This document shows, piece after piece, positions 48,178-58,530 of a stretch of 64,000 nt of DNA. Location: NCBI GenBank assembly GCA_946902985.2, contig OX336388.2, forward strand, positions 371,863,387 through 371,927,386. Reading direction: 5' to 3'. The notes below the pieces were generated by a model. It was not told the origin of the DNA. It ran no database searches and worked only from the letters and a program-made list of their open reading frames with translations. The position numbers and the translations under genes are program-made. This stretch comes from Meconema thalassinum (lineage: Eukaryota; Arthropoda; Insecta; Orthoptera; Tettigoniidae). Every line of letters starts with the position of its first letter. The first letter of the stretch is position 1.

Positions 48178-48470
48178 TACCCTGCCAGGGAATTGTTACC
48201 TCTAGAAGTGGAGCGGGGCTGTCGTGTATACATTACGTCAGCTCGCCACGTTATGACTGCGCGGGCGGGTGCGGGCCAAAGAGGGGGAACGCATGTACAG
48301 TCATTTAATGAGAACACACCACACAGTGCATGACCCAGCACGAATCCTTCACACACACGACATGCGATGAGGTTTCGCTGGCGACGACTGTACGTCTATC
48401 GCAGGTGTATGGCTGGGCGGAGCGCATTAGTTACGATTTTCACCCCCCGCAACAATTCGCTGGCAGGGTA
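48178..48470. mobile_element. MITE with TACCCTGCCAG ends, 4-bp duplication GTAC
   Basis: 293 bp. The left end TACCCTGCCAGGGAATTGTT and the right end AACAATTCGCTGGCAGGGTA are inverted with one mismatch. GTAC lies on both sides (48174-48177, 48471-48474). The interrupted LINE reads P-K-Y-L-G-V across the empty site, which fixes the duplication as GTAC rather than TA. GC-rich and non-coding. Superfamily not assigned. Confidence 0.85.
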
Positions 48471-48842
48471 GTACCTTGGAGTTACTCTGGATCGGACACA
48501 CTTGATTAAGAGTGCTGCTAAACTGAGGACAAGGAGCATCATCATCATCAGGAAACTGGCCGGCTCTACGTGGGGAGCTTCTGCGTCCGTTCTTCGATCA
48601 TCTGCGATGGGACTGGTATATCCAACAGCAGAGTACTGTTCTTCAGTATGGTTGAACAGCCCACATGTTACGAAGATCGCACTGTCCTGAATCAGACAAT
48701 GAGCATCATCAGTGGTACAGTAAAATATACTCCTCTTTTCTGATTGTCTGTGCTGAGCCGTATCGAACCATTAAGGCTAAGGAGATATAAACATCTGATC
48801 CGTGAGTTCACAAAAATATCAGTGAACATAGATCTACCAATT

Positions 48843-49624
48843 CATTGCTTGAACACCAAAAGTAAAGTATCTGCACGAAATAACATACTAAGATGCCTAA
48901 CAGGAAGGACAAGGGGTGCTCACCCCACCACTCTCAGAACTTCAGCCCTTGGACTGAGCTTCTCAGCTGCTGAATATGCAGCACCAGTTTGGCTTTTTTC
49001 TCCACATTCCAAAGAGGTGGATATAGCTCTGAATGAGACTTCCAGGATTGTGCTGGATGTCTTAGACCAACACCACTTCAGTACCCTCTTATTGGAATTT
49101 CTCCACCTCATGTCCGAAGAATGGTAGCTGCAACTTCTAAGAAGAAACGGCAAGAAACCGATTCAAGGCTTCCACTTTTAGGCCAACAACCAGCCCGACA
49201 GAGACTTAAGTCCAGAAACAGCTTTATGAGGGGAGTAACAGCCCTCAAAGGCTCACAGGAAGCTGCCCGTGAGAAGATATGAAAGACAGAAGTCAAAGAC
49301 CCAATTATTCCTCTATCAGAAAAAATGGCCACAACTGGTCACAACTTGCCACATGGAATTTGGAAATCATTAAACATGCTGAGGGCGGGGGTTTCACGCT
49401 GCAATCTCAAGAAATGGAACATGCTCGTCAACAATGATGAGTTCTGCGACTGCAGCATGTTACAAGATCCATAACACCTGCTGAAGTGCCCCTTGATGGA
49501 GGACATAATATGTTCAAAATACGATCTTTTGGCTGCAAATACTAATGCTCTACCTGTTGCTACTGACTGGCAAAATGCAATTTGATTCGGACACGGAAAA
49601 TAATTAAATAAATAAATAAAGAAA
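48843..49624 (+). pseudogene. LINE-b, 5'-truncated Jockey-like copy
   Basis: Inserted in the older LINE with duplication TACCAATT (48835-48842 and 49625-49632). It encodes the C-terminal part only: VSARNNILRCLTG, SAAEYAAPVW, a gap region, then PHGIWKSLN, a CDC...HLL.CP zinc motif and a poor end near 49580. The 3' tail is AATA repeats. It contains stops and frameshifts. 5' truncation plus an A-rich repeat tail is the usual outcome of target-primed reverse transcription. Confidence 0.85.
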
Positions 49625-49978
49625 TACCAATTATGACGACACACTTCATAACTTAGTCGTTTGGAATCACGTTCTCCATCTGTATTGAAAGCCCAAGAGT
49701 TGGTTAGGAGGTGGTGTAACATTTCAGCAGAATGACAACAGGAGTGGAACAACGCAGCTCCGAAGGAATGGCAGTCTCTACTTTGTACCCAACACCCACC
49801 GGCAGGTTCTGATCTGCCACGTAAAACGTGTGTTGCCCTTAACAGGGTCCGAACCAACCCTGAACAGTGGGGCTCGTTGCTGTATAAGTGGGGCATGAAA
49901 ACGTCACCCACCTGTGACTGTGGTGCGCCGAGACAGACCATCCGTCACATTGTTACAGAGTGTTCTAACAGGGAAGAC

Positions 49979-50505
49979 ATTGGTGGTTGGTTCGTTCCTT
50001 TTCCTTAGTATAGAGGCTGCGACAACGCGGTCATGTAGTCCCGTGTACTTTGGGTGTGTGTAGAATCTATCTGATAACCGGTGTTATTTGTCATGGCTGT
50101 ATTAGTGTGTGTTATCTATTTTTAATTCACGTAAGGACTGCAGACATTCGATTGTCAAGTACTTCCAACTTTTGCTACCAAATGTCACCATCAACGACCA
50201 ACAAGTTCTGAACTTTGTTACTAGATGCCTCCACAGACGGCTCGTGGCGACGAACGGTGGAACCTAAGAGCGTTAGTCAAATACACCGTATAATTTAGCT
50301 TCACACAAGTGTAATTAGTGGAAGGGTCTTTATCATGCCATAAATCTATGACATGGGACCGCCGGCTTTACTTTCCCTCCGAAGGATGGCATACTGAGGG
50401 ATTTATAACGCTCTTAAAAAATGCAATGACTTCGGAGGGGTTTGAACCCGCGACCTTCGGCATATAAGCCCACCAGCATTCTACCAACTACGCCACCGAA
50501 GCCGC
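49979..50505 (-). mobile_element. SINE family A, full length
   Basis: 527 bp between CAGGGAAGAC at 49969-49978 and 50506-50515. Minus-strand head GGCGGCTTCGGTGGCGTAG, A box TGGCGTAGTTGGTAG, B box GGGTTCAAACCCC near 50445, tail CGAACCAACC. It interrupts the last coding segment of the Jockey-like LINE. Confidence 0.95.
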
Positions 50506-50756
50506 CAGGGAAGACTTTGTGCAAGCCTCTACAAATGCTATAGAGTGGCTGGAAAATTTAGATTAAAACTTTAAATTTATCAGGTGCCCACAGTTGATTG
50601 TTTTTAAGATGCTATATATTTTGTGTACTTTGTCATAAGCTTAATAATAGTTATCGAAATTTGATGTTTTTCTGTCGGTCAACACGATTATACCCAATTG
50701 TAATGGGTTATTAGCTAATTCTGAAAGAAAAATACACGAAATTAATAAATACACTT

Positions 50757-50797
50757 GGATGACCAGTTTCGATCGTCAAGCGATCATCATCAGATCC
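50757..50797 (-). ncRNA. Hammerhead-ribozyme-like motif, left arm
   Basis: On the minus strand: GGAT, CTGATGA, T, GATCG-CTTGA-CGATC, GAAA, CTGGTC, ATCC. GGAT/ATCC would form stem I and GATCG/CGATC stem II. It matches the hammerhead cores CUGANGA and GAAA, but has one extra U before stem II and a stem III too short to close alone. Confidence 0.4.
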
Positions 50798-51031
50798 ATT
50801 ACACTTAGGCTATTGAATCTATGTGATCTATTTGAAAGCAGACAGTGACGAAGTTAGCTTCTCTCACTCGGACCGCGTACGACTCAGCCAGATAAAATTA
50901 TAACCTGTACAATGCAATCTGAACTGACACTGAGCAAGCAAATTTGAAGGCTAAACACCACTTTCAGGGTCTTCACAAACTTCACATACTCTATAACTAA
51001 CAAATATTGACTAGTTGCATTATTTCAACTA

Positions 51032-51347
51032 ATATAATAATAACCCCTGGCACTACAGCCCGTGAACGGCCTAGGCCTAACAAGCGACCGCTGCCCAGCC
51101 ATTTGGCTTGTAGATATTGGGGTGAAGCGTGATCAGCGCATCGGATCCCCTCGGCCGTTAATCTTGGTTTTCGTGATCGGGGCGCTGCATACTGTCAGAC
51201 AGCTACTCAATTGTCCTCACGAGGCTGAGTAGGCCCACCCCGTTCCAGCCCTCACGTCAGTTTCTAAAATCCCTGACGGAGCCGGGAATCGAACCCGGGG
51301 CCTCCGGGTGAGAGGCAGGTGCGCTACCCTAACACCACGGGGCCGGC
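51032..51347 (-). mobile_element. SINE family M inside the inverted-repeat element
   Basis: 316 bp flanked by TATTTCAACTA (51021-51031 and 51348-51358). Minus-strand head GCCGGCCCCGTGGTGTTAGG with A box, B box GGTTCGATTCCC near 51290, tail ...TTATTATATTA-rich. Confidence 0.93.
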
Positions 51348-51444
51348 TATTTCAACTACTGTAATACTGCAACTAAATAAGTGTACATATTTTAAATACT
51401 TTCAACCATGCTTTTAGACATAGATTAAATAGCTTAAGTGTAAT

Positions 51445-51485
51445 GGATCTGATGATGATCGCTTGACGATCGAAACTGGTCATCC
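51445..51485 (+). ncRNA. Hammerhead-ribozyme-like motif, right arm
   Basis: Plus-strand copy of the left motif: CTGATGA at 51449-51455, stem II 57-61 with 67-71, GAAA at 51472-51475, CTGGTC then ATCC to 51485. All core bases are identical to the left arm. Dimeric cleavage is known for hammerheads with very short stem III; whether this folds so is untested. Confidence 0.4.
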
Positions 51486-51600
51486 AAGTGTATTTATTAA
51501 TCTCATGTAATTTTCTTTTTCAAGAGAAGGTAATAACCCATTACATATTGGGTACAATCGTGTTGGCCGACTGAAAAACATCAAATATCGATTACTTAGG

Positions 51601-51929
51601 CGAGCCTCCGTGGCTTAGGCGGCAGCACGCCGGCCTCTCACCGCTGGGTCCGTGGTTCAAATCCCGGTCACTCCATGTGAGATATGTGCTGGACAAAACG
51701 GAGGCAGACAGGTTTTTCTCCGGGTACTCCGGTTTTCCCTGTCACAATTTCATTCCAGCAACACTCTCCACTATCATTTCATTTCACTCTGTCATTCATT
51801 TAATCACTGCCCCAGAGGAGTGCGACAGGCTTCGGCAGCCGGCACACTTCATATCCTCGCCGCTAGATGGGGGCTTCATTCATTCCATTCCTGACCCGGT
51901 CGGAGACTGGAAGCAGGCTGTGGATTTTC
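51601..51929 (+). mobile_element. SINE family H, full length
   Basis: 329 bp flanked by the 14-bp duplication ATCGATTACTTAGG (51587-51600 and 51930-51943). Head CGAGCCTCCGTGGCTTAGGC, B box GGTTCAAATCCC at about 51655. It was inserted at the end of the inverted-repeat element. Confidence 0.95.
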
Positions 51930-51966
51930 ATCGATTACTTAGGCAACACTCAAAATGGCTTCAAAC

Positions 51967-51990
51967 ATAATAATAATAATAATAATAATC
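51967..51990. repeat. (ATA)n microsatellite
   Basis: A run of seven or eight ATA/TAA triplets. Confidence 0.9.
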
Positions 51991-52162
51991 ATAGTTACTA
52001 AAAGCGTAACCATACAAGTTGTTCCCCAACACTACAAACATAGTGATTTACAGTATAATTTCTCACTGATGAGTTGAATCAGGATCAAAGTCCCTATAAT
52101 TTAAACTGCATGAGAGGAGACCCTGCCTTTGACACTCACACTTCATTAATATGGATAATATG

Positions 52163-52636
52163 CACACATCAAAAAAAACTCAGCAATTTTCCTAGGTTTG
52201 TGCAGTGTCTTGTGTGGGGTTTCACCTAGGACACCAAGCTGGCTCATCAGTGGGATCCGGGCGGGAACACCAAGAGCCCGCCGATGAGCCAGCTTGGTGT
52301 CCTAGGCGAAACCCCACTCAAGACACGGCACAAACCTAGAAGAATTGCTGAGTTCTAATTCACTGGCCGTGAAAGCCAATTAACCAACTTTTTGCAAGCC
52401 TTCATAGGGAGGTTATGGCTGCTTGAGCTTTCAGTTCTCGCAATAAAGAGGCGCAGGTGCACTTCATAAAAAGGTAGGTAGCACGCAGTTCGCTACTCCT
52501 GTGGGGGTCTGGGCGGCGACACCAAGAGCCCACTGATGAGCCAGCTTGGTGTCCTAGGCGAAACCCCACACAAGACACGGCATACACCTAGAAAAATTGC
52601 TGAGTTTTAATTCACTGGCCGTGAAAGCGAATACAC
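52163..52636. mobile_element. Long hairpin with duplicated right arm and Tc1-like tip
   Basis: 52167-52245 and 52275-52350 are inverted arms (TGAGCCAGCTTGGTGTCCTA) around a GC-rich loop. The right arm plus flank is repeated at 52535-52630, 260 bp on. The left tip CACACATCAAAAAAA equals the tip of the Tc1 elements at 52594 and 60098. It is probably a non-autonomous derivative with an internal duplication. Confidence 0.6.
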
Positions 52637-53872
52637 CATCAAAAAACGTTTTGCATATTGCCATGGAGCACAGTGGGGATGAAAGTGAGGACGGACTTAT
52701 TTATTAAGCAGTGCCCACCCCTGCTCTATACAATTGAGATCGGGAGCTCAGGTAGGCCATTCCATTCTGTGAATACCATTCTCCTCAAGAAAGGCATTAC
52801 ATTGGAAATACCGTATGTGCTAAATTAGGTAAATATATGCTTTTGTGGGGGCGAGCGTTATCGTCCACGAAAGTGAAATTTGTGCCGAAATTGTCAGCAT
52901 AGCCTTTCACTACAGGTGCCAGGATAGTATCCCTGTAACGAGTAACGTATGCCTGGCGTACACCCTGGGATGTGCACAAGAGGGGCGGCGACCATACATG
53001 ATGCTACCTTAAAACACTGCACCACCTCCTCTCTGTTGTCACCGGGTCGGCCTCCACACTCGCACAGATCTATTCTCATTGACACAGGCGAGTGCACACA
53101 CCCGATAGGTAAGAGTGGAGTTTGCCTGAACCGAAGTACAAGATTCTTACTGAAATTAGCCAAAATACCTGTATTTAGAGATGTATTTACTCCTCCACCC
53201 GGCCATCCCAAATAGGATCACGACATATATAGATGAAATTCCAGCTGATTCCGCCATTTTTAGCATCATGTACAGTATTGCCAACCCCACGCATTCGGTT
53301 CTATATCGCAACCGGCAGACCAATGGTTTTCACCTAGACCAATATATGTTAGGTAGCATGGCCTTGCGGGCCGCGTTAGCTTATATAAACACTCCTGGTT
53401 TTTGTCACGCACAGTGGGGGTAGTCACGTATCAATAACCTTCATCAAGGCCAATGGTTTTACCAAATATTTCTTTTTTCCCCCCACATAATTACGAAGTC
53501 GCGTGTGTCGTGTGATGTATTTTGTATCCGACATGTTGGCAACGCAATAAGACGTCAATGTGTCGGCCACAACCATCTGCTGTCGTCGAACAAGCTAGAA
53601 ATATAACCCTTCATTTAAGTAATATTAGTGATATTTGACAGTATTGTTAATGTGGAGCAGTGATATTTGACAGTGTTTTCAATTCTTAATGACTCCCAGA
53701 AAGGTGTGTGAATGATATATGTTCAATAATCTACCACGTTCTCGTTCGGTTCCAGTTCTGGTAAACTCCACAATTAATCAGCCGATATACACGCACGCAA
53801 GAACAACTAATGGGTTTGAGACCACAACGATTCTAGGCCAATAATATGCAAAACTTTTATTGATGTGTGTAT
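52594..53872 (-). mobile_element. Decayed Tc1-like transposon
   Basis: Left end TACACCATCAAAAAACG...GCATATTG, and right end AATATGCAAAACTTTTATTG then ATGTGTGTA at 53846-53874: inverted and like the TIRs of the intact element at 60098-61562. A transposase relic runs on the minus strand between them. A family I repeat lies in its right half. Confidence 0.7.
52640..53130 (-). pseudogene. Tc1 transposase remnant
   Basis: Readable pieces in shifting frames: GGRPGD, MVAAPLVHIPGCTPGIRY, then TRYRDTILAPVVKGYADNF and FVDDNARPH (second catalytic Asp region), and at its end a degraded PDLNPIE-like area near 52760. Compared with the intact 341-residue protein it lacks the N-terminal DNA-binding half and has several frameshifts. 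Confidence 0.75.
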
Positions 53873-54296
53873 GATATTCATACCTTGTTTCATATTGTGG
53901 AGGACATTGCCAATTGGTATTACTGTCCATTATCACTAGTGAACTGGAAATACTGGACGTGCTAAATTACGCAAATATGTTCTTTTGTTTCTTACTCATT
54001 CAACGACGGCAGCCATATTTATCAGGCGTATGAGGTATCTTCAACTGTTACCGCAGCGCACACATTTCTGTTGCCAACATGTGGGATACCAAAACGATTG
54101 GTCTATATAAGAAATATTGATGCGTGAGAACATTTGTAATGATGAATAATATATCAGGAAATGGTGTAGTAAGAGAAGTTTACTCCTCCACTGTCCATAA
54201 CACGCCCACCATCCCTTATTTAGATCACGACTTATATACTGTAGTAAAATTCCAGCTGTATTGGTACAACTTTCCTTGCCCGGAATTAAAGTAAAA

Positions 54297-54471
54297 AAAT
54301 ATACGAGCCTTACAGTAGTCGCATATGATGTGTAACATCTGACATGTTATCCTACTGGTATGCTACACAGCTTGAACATTCTTAAAATGTTAATTTACGC
54401 TCCAATTTCAGACTGGTACTATGATGAATGTATAGATTGAATTGGAGATATGCTACTGTCACACTTGTGGC
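54297..54471 (+). repeat. Interspersed repeat family J, shorter copy
   Basis: Reverse-orientation match to 41365-41600, lacking about 60 bp present there. It ends at GTGACACTTGTGGCGCAGCGG, where an A-box-like string begins. Confidence 0.75.
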
Positions 54472-55376
54472 GCAGCGGTCAAGCTGTTGGTCTCTGATTC
54501 CCGGTCAATACATGTGTGATTTTCGAATTGAAATACCATGTTCTGTGGTTCGCATTCCATGTAAAAGGGAGGTACCGTGGATCATGATTGTGAGATTAAC
54601 GGTCACGCAAAACTACAAGCTTCCTTCCTTCCTTAATAATTCATAATAACAAAGTGACACACAACGTCGACTGTACTCTCAAATACTGTGAGCACACTCC
54701 TCAGTAACTATATCAGTCATTATTCTCAAGACTCTCATACAATTCGTCGTAAACAATCAAAACATGCCTTCCTACAATCATGAAATGACCTAGTCTCAGC
54801 TTTTATTCCACTCATATAACAACATTCTGTCATGCATTTAATATTTGACTAGCCTACTCAACCACAGCTTGACAATAATGCCGCTTACTTAAATGCCATT
54901 TGTCGTCTTTGTCCTACCCCATGTGATGTTCAACCTTGAACGTGAAGCTTCATAAACTGCTCAATGACAAATGAAAGTCGGTGAAACATTTTCCACTGTG
55001 CTCGTCAAACCAGTGCCTGCTAAATGCACTGCCTACTGTATTACCATAATATTCTCGCACTACAGAGCACACATTGCCTTGTTTCCAATACACACATTTT
55101 CAATTGTTGTTGTAAAAGGGAGTGTTTTACAGATATTGTAGTTTATAATACGGAACTCAATTTATTAGATGATTTGTAGCTTCCAGCAGCACTAGCCTAA
55201 ATAAAGAATACGATATGGATCAACGAGATTAATAGACGCGACACCGCTCATAACCTTAAATTCCTTATAAACAGGTCCTCTTCATTCACAGACCAACACG
55301 TAATTTCATATGGATTCTGTTAAAATGAGTCATATTGATATGATAAATATCGTTTAAAGTGATAATCTGGTAGCTG

Positions 55377-55590
55377 GATCGATCGATCGAACGGGCAGTG
55401 CATACTTCCGTTTTCCACCACTGCCAGCTCGTACACTTCCGTCCGATTGATCGAGCGGGCAGTGCATACTTCCGTTGTCCACCAATGCCAGCTAGTACAC
55501 TTCCGTTTGATCGATCGAGCGGGCAGTGCATACTTCCGTTGGATCCACCACTGCCAGCTCGATCGTTCCGATCCACTTCCGTCTCCAATT
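55377..55590. repeat. Minisatellite, 64-bp period, about 3.3 copies
   Basis: CGGGCAGTGCATACTTCCGT starts at 55392, 55456 and 55520. Units are joined by GATCGATCGA and also carry CCACYRMTGCCAGCT and GTACACTTCCGT. The apparent overlapping ORFs in several frames are a consequence of the repeat. Confidence 0.93.
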
Positions 55591-56189
55591 TTCAAAATCA
55601 CTCCCACAAAACTATCCAGCAACCGAGCGGAAAGATGTTACACATCAAAAAATACCTAAACTACTGAAATTAGCCAAAATACCTGTAGTAATAACAGGGG
55701 GAAAAAATCTGGAGATGATATAGTAATAAATGCTTACTCGTCCGCCGTTCCAAATTTGATCACGATTTATATAGTAAAAATAAATTAATTCTGAATGAAA
55801 GTAGAACACGGCTTAAACCCTTGCATCAGACATGAATGTGACTTTTACATACCTTGTGTCATTGTTTCATCCTCTGGGCGGTATTATGTATTGAAATTAG
55901 GAACCCTGGTAATTACTGCACCTCATATAGGCCTATGTGCTAAAGTACGTAAATATGTGTTTTTATTTATTGCTCTTTTAAAAACGGCTGCCATGTTCCG
56001 ACAGCGCTTCCATCTCGTTCAACTGTCAACAAGGCGCACTCTAGTGGCACACACACGTGGCGCACACATTGTTGCCAACATGTGGGATACAAAATCACTG
56101 TTGATTTTAAAAAGGTTGGATACAACATCACTGTTGATTACAAAGAAAGACATTCATCGGGACGCGTTAGACAGTAACCATTGTCAAAA

Positions 56190-57405
56190 CCATTAAATTT
56201 GACAAAGCGAAGGTTAGAATGGTCGGGTGTAGGTGCGGTCTTGGCCGCGTGCTGCTAGCGGGGCAAGGTTGATACAAAACCATTGATCTGGGCACGTTAG
56301 GCTGTAACCATTGTCAAAAACCAATGGATTGGACAAAACGAAGGTTAGAATGGTAGGGTGTAGGTGCGGCATTGGCCGCGTGCTGCTAGCGGGGCACGGT
56401 TGACACAAAACCATTGATCTGGGCGCGTTTGGCTGTAACCATTGTCAAAAATCATTGGATTGGAAAAAATGAAGGTTAGAATGGTCGAATGTAGGTGCGG
56501 TCTTGGCCGCGCGTAGCTAGCGGGCACGGTTGACACAAAACCATTGATCTGGGCGCGTTAGGCTGTAACCCTTGTCAAAAATCATTGGATTGGAAAAATG
56601 AAAGTTAGAATGGTCGAATGTAGGTGCGGTCTTGGCCGCGCGCAGCTAGCGGGGCACGGTTGACACATAACCATTGATCTGGGCGCGTTAGGCTGTAACC
56701 ATTGTCAAAAATCATTGGATTGGAAAAAATGAAGGTTAGAATGGTCGAATGTAGGTGCGGTCTTGGCCGCGCGCAGCTAGCGGGGCACGGTTGACACAAA
56801 ACCATTGATCTGGGCGCGTTAGGCTGTAACCCTTGTCAAAAATAATTGGATTGGAAAAAACGAAGGTTAGAATGGTAGAATGTAGGTGCGGTCTTGGCCG
56901 CGCGCAGCTAGCGGGGCACGGTTGACACAAAACCATTGATCTGGGCGCGTTTGGCTGTAACCATTGTCAAAAATCATTGGATTGGAGAAAATGAAGGTTA
57001 GAATGGTCGAATGTAGGTGCGGTCTTGGCCGCGCGCAGCTAGCGGGGCACGGTTGACACAAAACCATTGATCTGGGCGCGTTAGGCTGTAAGCCTTGTCA
57101 AAAATCATTGGATTGGAAAAAACGAAGGTTAGAATGGTCGAATGTAGTTGCGGTCTTGGCCGCGCGCAGCTAGCGGGGCACGGTTGACACAAAACCATTG
57201 ATCTGGGCGCGTTAGGCTGTAACCCTTGTCAAAAATCATTGGATTGGAAAAAACGAAGGTTAGAATGGTCGAATGTAGGTGCGGTCTTGGCCGCGCGCAG
57301 CTAGCGGGGCACGGTTGACACAAAACCATTGATCTGGGCGCGTTAGGCTGTAACCATTGTCAAAAACAATTTGGCTGGAAAAACGAAGGTTAGAATGGTC
57401 GGGTG
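56190..57405. repeat. Satellite-like array, 131-bp period, about 9 copies
   Basis: The landmark AAGGTTAGAATGG recurs at 56209, 56341, 56472, 56601 (AAAG), 56732, 56863, 56994, 57125, 57256 and 57386. Each unit has AAACCATTGATCTGGGCGCG, ATTGGATTGG and GGTCTTGGCCGCGCGCAGC. Outer units are more diverged. The repeated 66-aa minus-strand frames span 1.5 units in rotating frames and are artefacts. Confidence 0.96.
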
Positions 57406-57413
57406 TAGAAGCA

Positions 57414-57620
57414 GCCTTGACGTCCGGGTAGTCTCTTGTTGAAGGTTAGAGATAGGTTATGTTTTATCCACCTAACTTCCACTTCACGATGGCATTTCGC
57501 GCACGGTAGTGTTTTTGGGACTAAATTGTGTTGTTGCAATAGCTTCAGCAACCTCTTAGGTTGATCATAGAACCGACGATTGAAGTTACTGTTTGTTATC
57601 AGGCAACTTCGACAATCCAT
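57414..57620 (-). CDS. Possible zinc-finger ORF, ISXO2-transposase-like N-terminus
   Basis: About 69 codons from ATG 57620 before the frame enters the 131-bp array. Residues 1-60 have a plausible protein look: a KRLLKLLQQHNLV helix followed by LPCAKCHREVEVRW, a CxxC knuckle. ISXO2/IS1595-type transposases in animals begin with a similar 'LL..H.L' helix and CxxC, so a fragment of one is possible. The second CxxC and the catalytic domain are absent. It may equally be an exon 1 or a chance frame. Confidence 0.3.
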
Positions 57621-57712
57621 AGTGAATAAATGATTCTATTCGGCGCACTATCAAATGAACTGACTGCTGTGCACGAATGATGCGTACTAGAGAATGAACT
57701 AGGCGCTTCTTT

Positions 57713-57766
57713 AGTTAGTTAGTTTTTGTTGTTTTAAGGGGCGGAACTACGAGGTCATCTGCCCCT
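57713..57766 (-). mobile_element. 54-bp SINE tail insertion with 12-bp duplication
   Basis: Flanked by AGGCGCTTCTTT at 57701-57712 and 57767-57778. On the minus strand it is only the 3' hairpin GGGGCAGATGACC...CGCCCC, then TTAAAACAAC and an AACT-repeat tail. It is an extreme 5' truncation. Confidence 0.85.
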
Positions 57767-58239
57767 AGGCGCTTCTTTTGTTTACATAGTACCGTAACGG
57801 CGAGGTTGGCAGTACTGTTTTGATGATGATTGATTTGGATAATGGTGGCCACAGCTGTAATTTTGGCTATATAAGTCGTGATCCTATTTGGGATGGCTGG
57901 GTGGGTCAGAGACGGCGGAGGAGGAAACATATATTAAAACATCATTCCCTGATTTATTTCTCATCGTTTTATAAGATATTTTGGCTAATTCATGTAATAT
58001 AGAGAATGTTAACGCTCGTTCTACGTTCATTCAGTGCTACCAGAAATTCCAGCTGTGTCGACCATTTTCGGCATTCATGATGCACAAGTACAGTATTGCT
58101 AATCCCACGCCTTCGGTACTATTTCTTATCTGGTATCGTAAACCAAAAGAGCGCTATCAAGTTAATGTGAAAGTGCGCCAAGTTTTATTTCAGTGGTGAT
58201 TAGACTACTGTTCTATTTACAAAACCAACCTAACCTGGA

Positions 58240-58460
58240 GCTTATGCCCCAGACCCCCTTACTTGTAGTGCAATCAGTAATTTTCGTCCGGACAGTCATC
58301 CTTCCAAGTATAGTACGGTGCAATTAGTCCTAAAAAAACGGCCTAACCTCAACATCCAAAGTAAAAGTTTCCCTCCAAGCCCAAATTGTTCTATACAGTC
58401 CACATGTTGTTCGGTAAAAAGGCTCACCATTTTGAGCGTCGGGTTTGGGGGGGGGGGGGG
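58240..58460 (-). repeat. Interspersed repeat family K, first copy
   Basis: Matches 62325-62375 and 62690-62800 in the opposite orientation (ACCATTTTGAGCGTCGGGTT; CCTAACCTCAACATCCAA; CGGTGCAATTAG). It ends in a run of 13 G at 58448-58460. Confidence 0.75.
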
Positions 58461-58530
58461 TATTTATTAATCTCATGTAATTTTTTTCAGGATTAGGGTA
58501 TTACCCAGCTCTTTTGGGTACATTCCTGTT
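58460..58530 (+). mobile_element. Fragment of the inverted-repeat (ribozyme-like) element
   Basis: TATTTATTAATCTCATGTAA and, further on, GGGTACA match the right arm of the element at 51488-51560. The motif core itself is not included. Confidence 0.7.

Larger units (their letters stand above)
47520..50650 (+). pseudogene. Jockey-like LINE 3' half, broken and carrying four insertions
   Basis: RT begins near 47535 (NNGLPQGSVLSP, then a stop, LFNLYIADIP). It is cut in the YADD region by SINE G and continues at 47961 (ADDFAIITQQ, ..KWCLIPS...TETSFFHLN). A MITE cuts it at 48178 and it resumes LGVTLDRT at 48471. At 48843 LINE-b is inserted. It resumes at 49633 with a C-terminal domain (LPRKTCVALNRVRT, then CDCGAPRQTIRHIV, a Cys-rich end). 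SINE A cuts it at 49979, and the last codons (IEWLENLD) and stop are at about 50540-50565. It is frameshifted and non-functional. Jockey-type assignment comes from the RT and C-terminal zinc motif. Confidence 0.85.
50653..51592. mobile_element. Inverted-repeat element with hammerhead-like motifs, possibly Penelope-like
   Basis: 50653-50825 and 51425-51592 are inverted copies over about 165 bp (ATCGAAATTTGATG / CATCAAATATCGAT ends; AATACACTTGGATGACCAG / CTGGTCATCCAAGTGTATT). The middle is unique sequence plus SINE M. Each arm carries the motif CTGATGA...GAAA described separately. Penelope-like elements are known to carry such ribozymes in inverted pLTRs. No RT is present, so this is inference; a MITE with coincidental motifs is the alternative. 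Confidence 0.6.
53148..58150. repeat. Scattered repeat family I, at least five partial copies
   Basis: Copies at about 53148-53330 (+), 54170-54270 (+), 55655-55790 (+), 57790-57970 (-) and 58030-58150 (+). They share GATCACGACTTATATA, AAATTCCAGCTG, CTGAAATTAGCCAAAATACC and AGTATTGCYAAYCCCACGC. 53890-54100 and 55900-56100 are a second related pair (GTTGCCAACATGTGGGATAC). No ends were defined. Most of 53330-55375 outside these is unassigned. Confidence 0.55.

Noticed and set aside
48174..48474. Link between the MITE and the LTR element because both have GTAC duplications
   Set aside because: Four-base palindromic target sites coincide easily; ends and size share nothing else.
52364..52622. 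AATTCACTGGCCGT twice, identical to a stretch near the lacZ-alpha polylinker
   Set aside because: Only 14 bases, embedded in a genomic repeat duplicated with its flanks. No vector sequence follows, so contamination is unlikely.
56214..57329. Seven or more similar 63-66-aa minus-strand ORFs
   Set aside because: Each spans 1.5 units of the 131-bp repeat and the frame rotates from unit to unit. They are by-products of tandem repetition.
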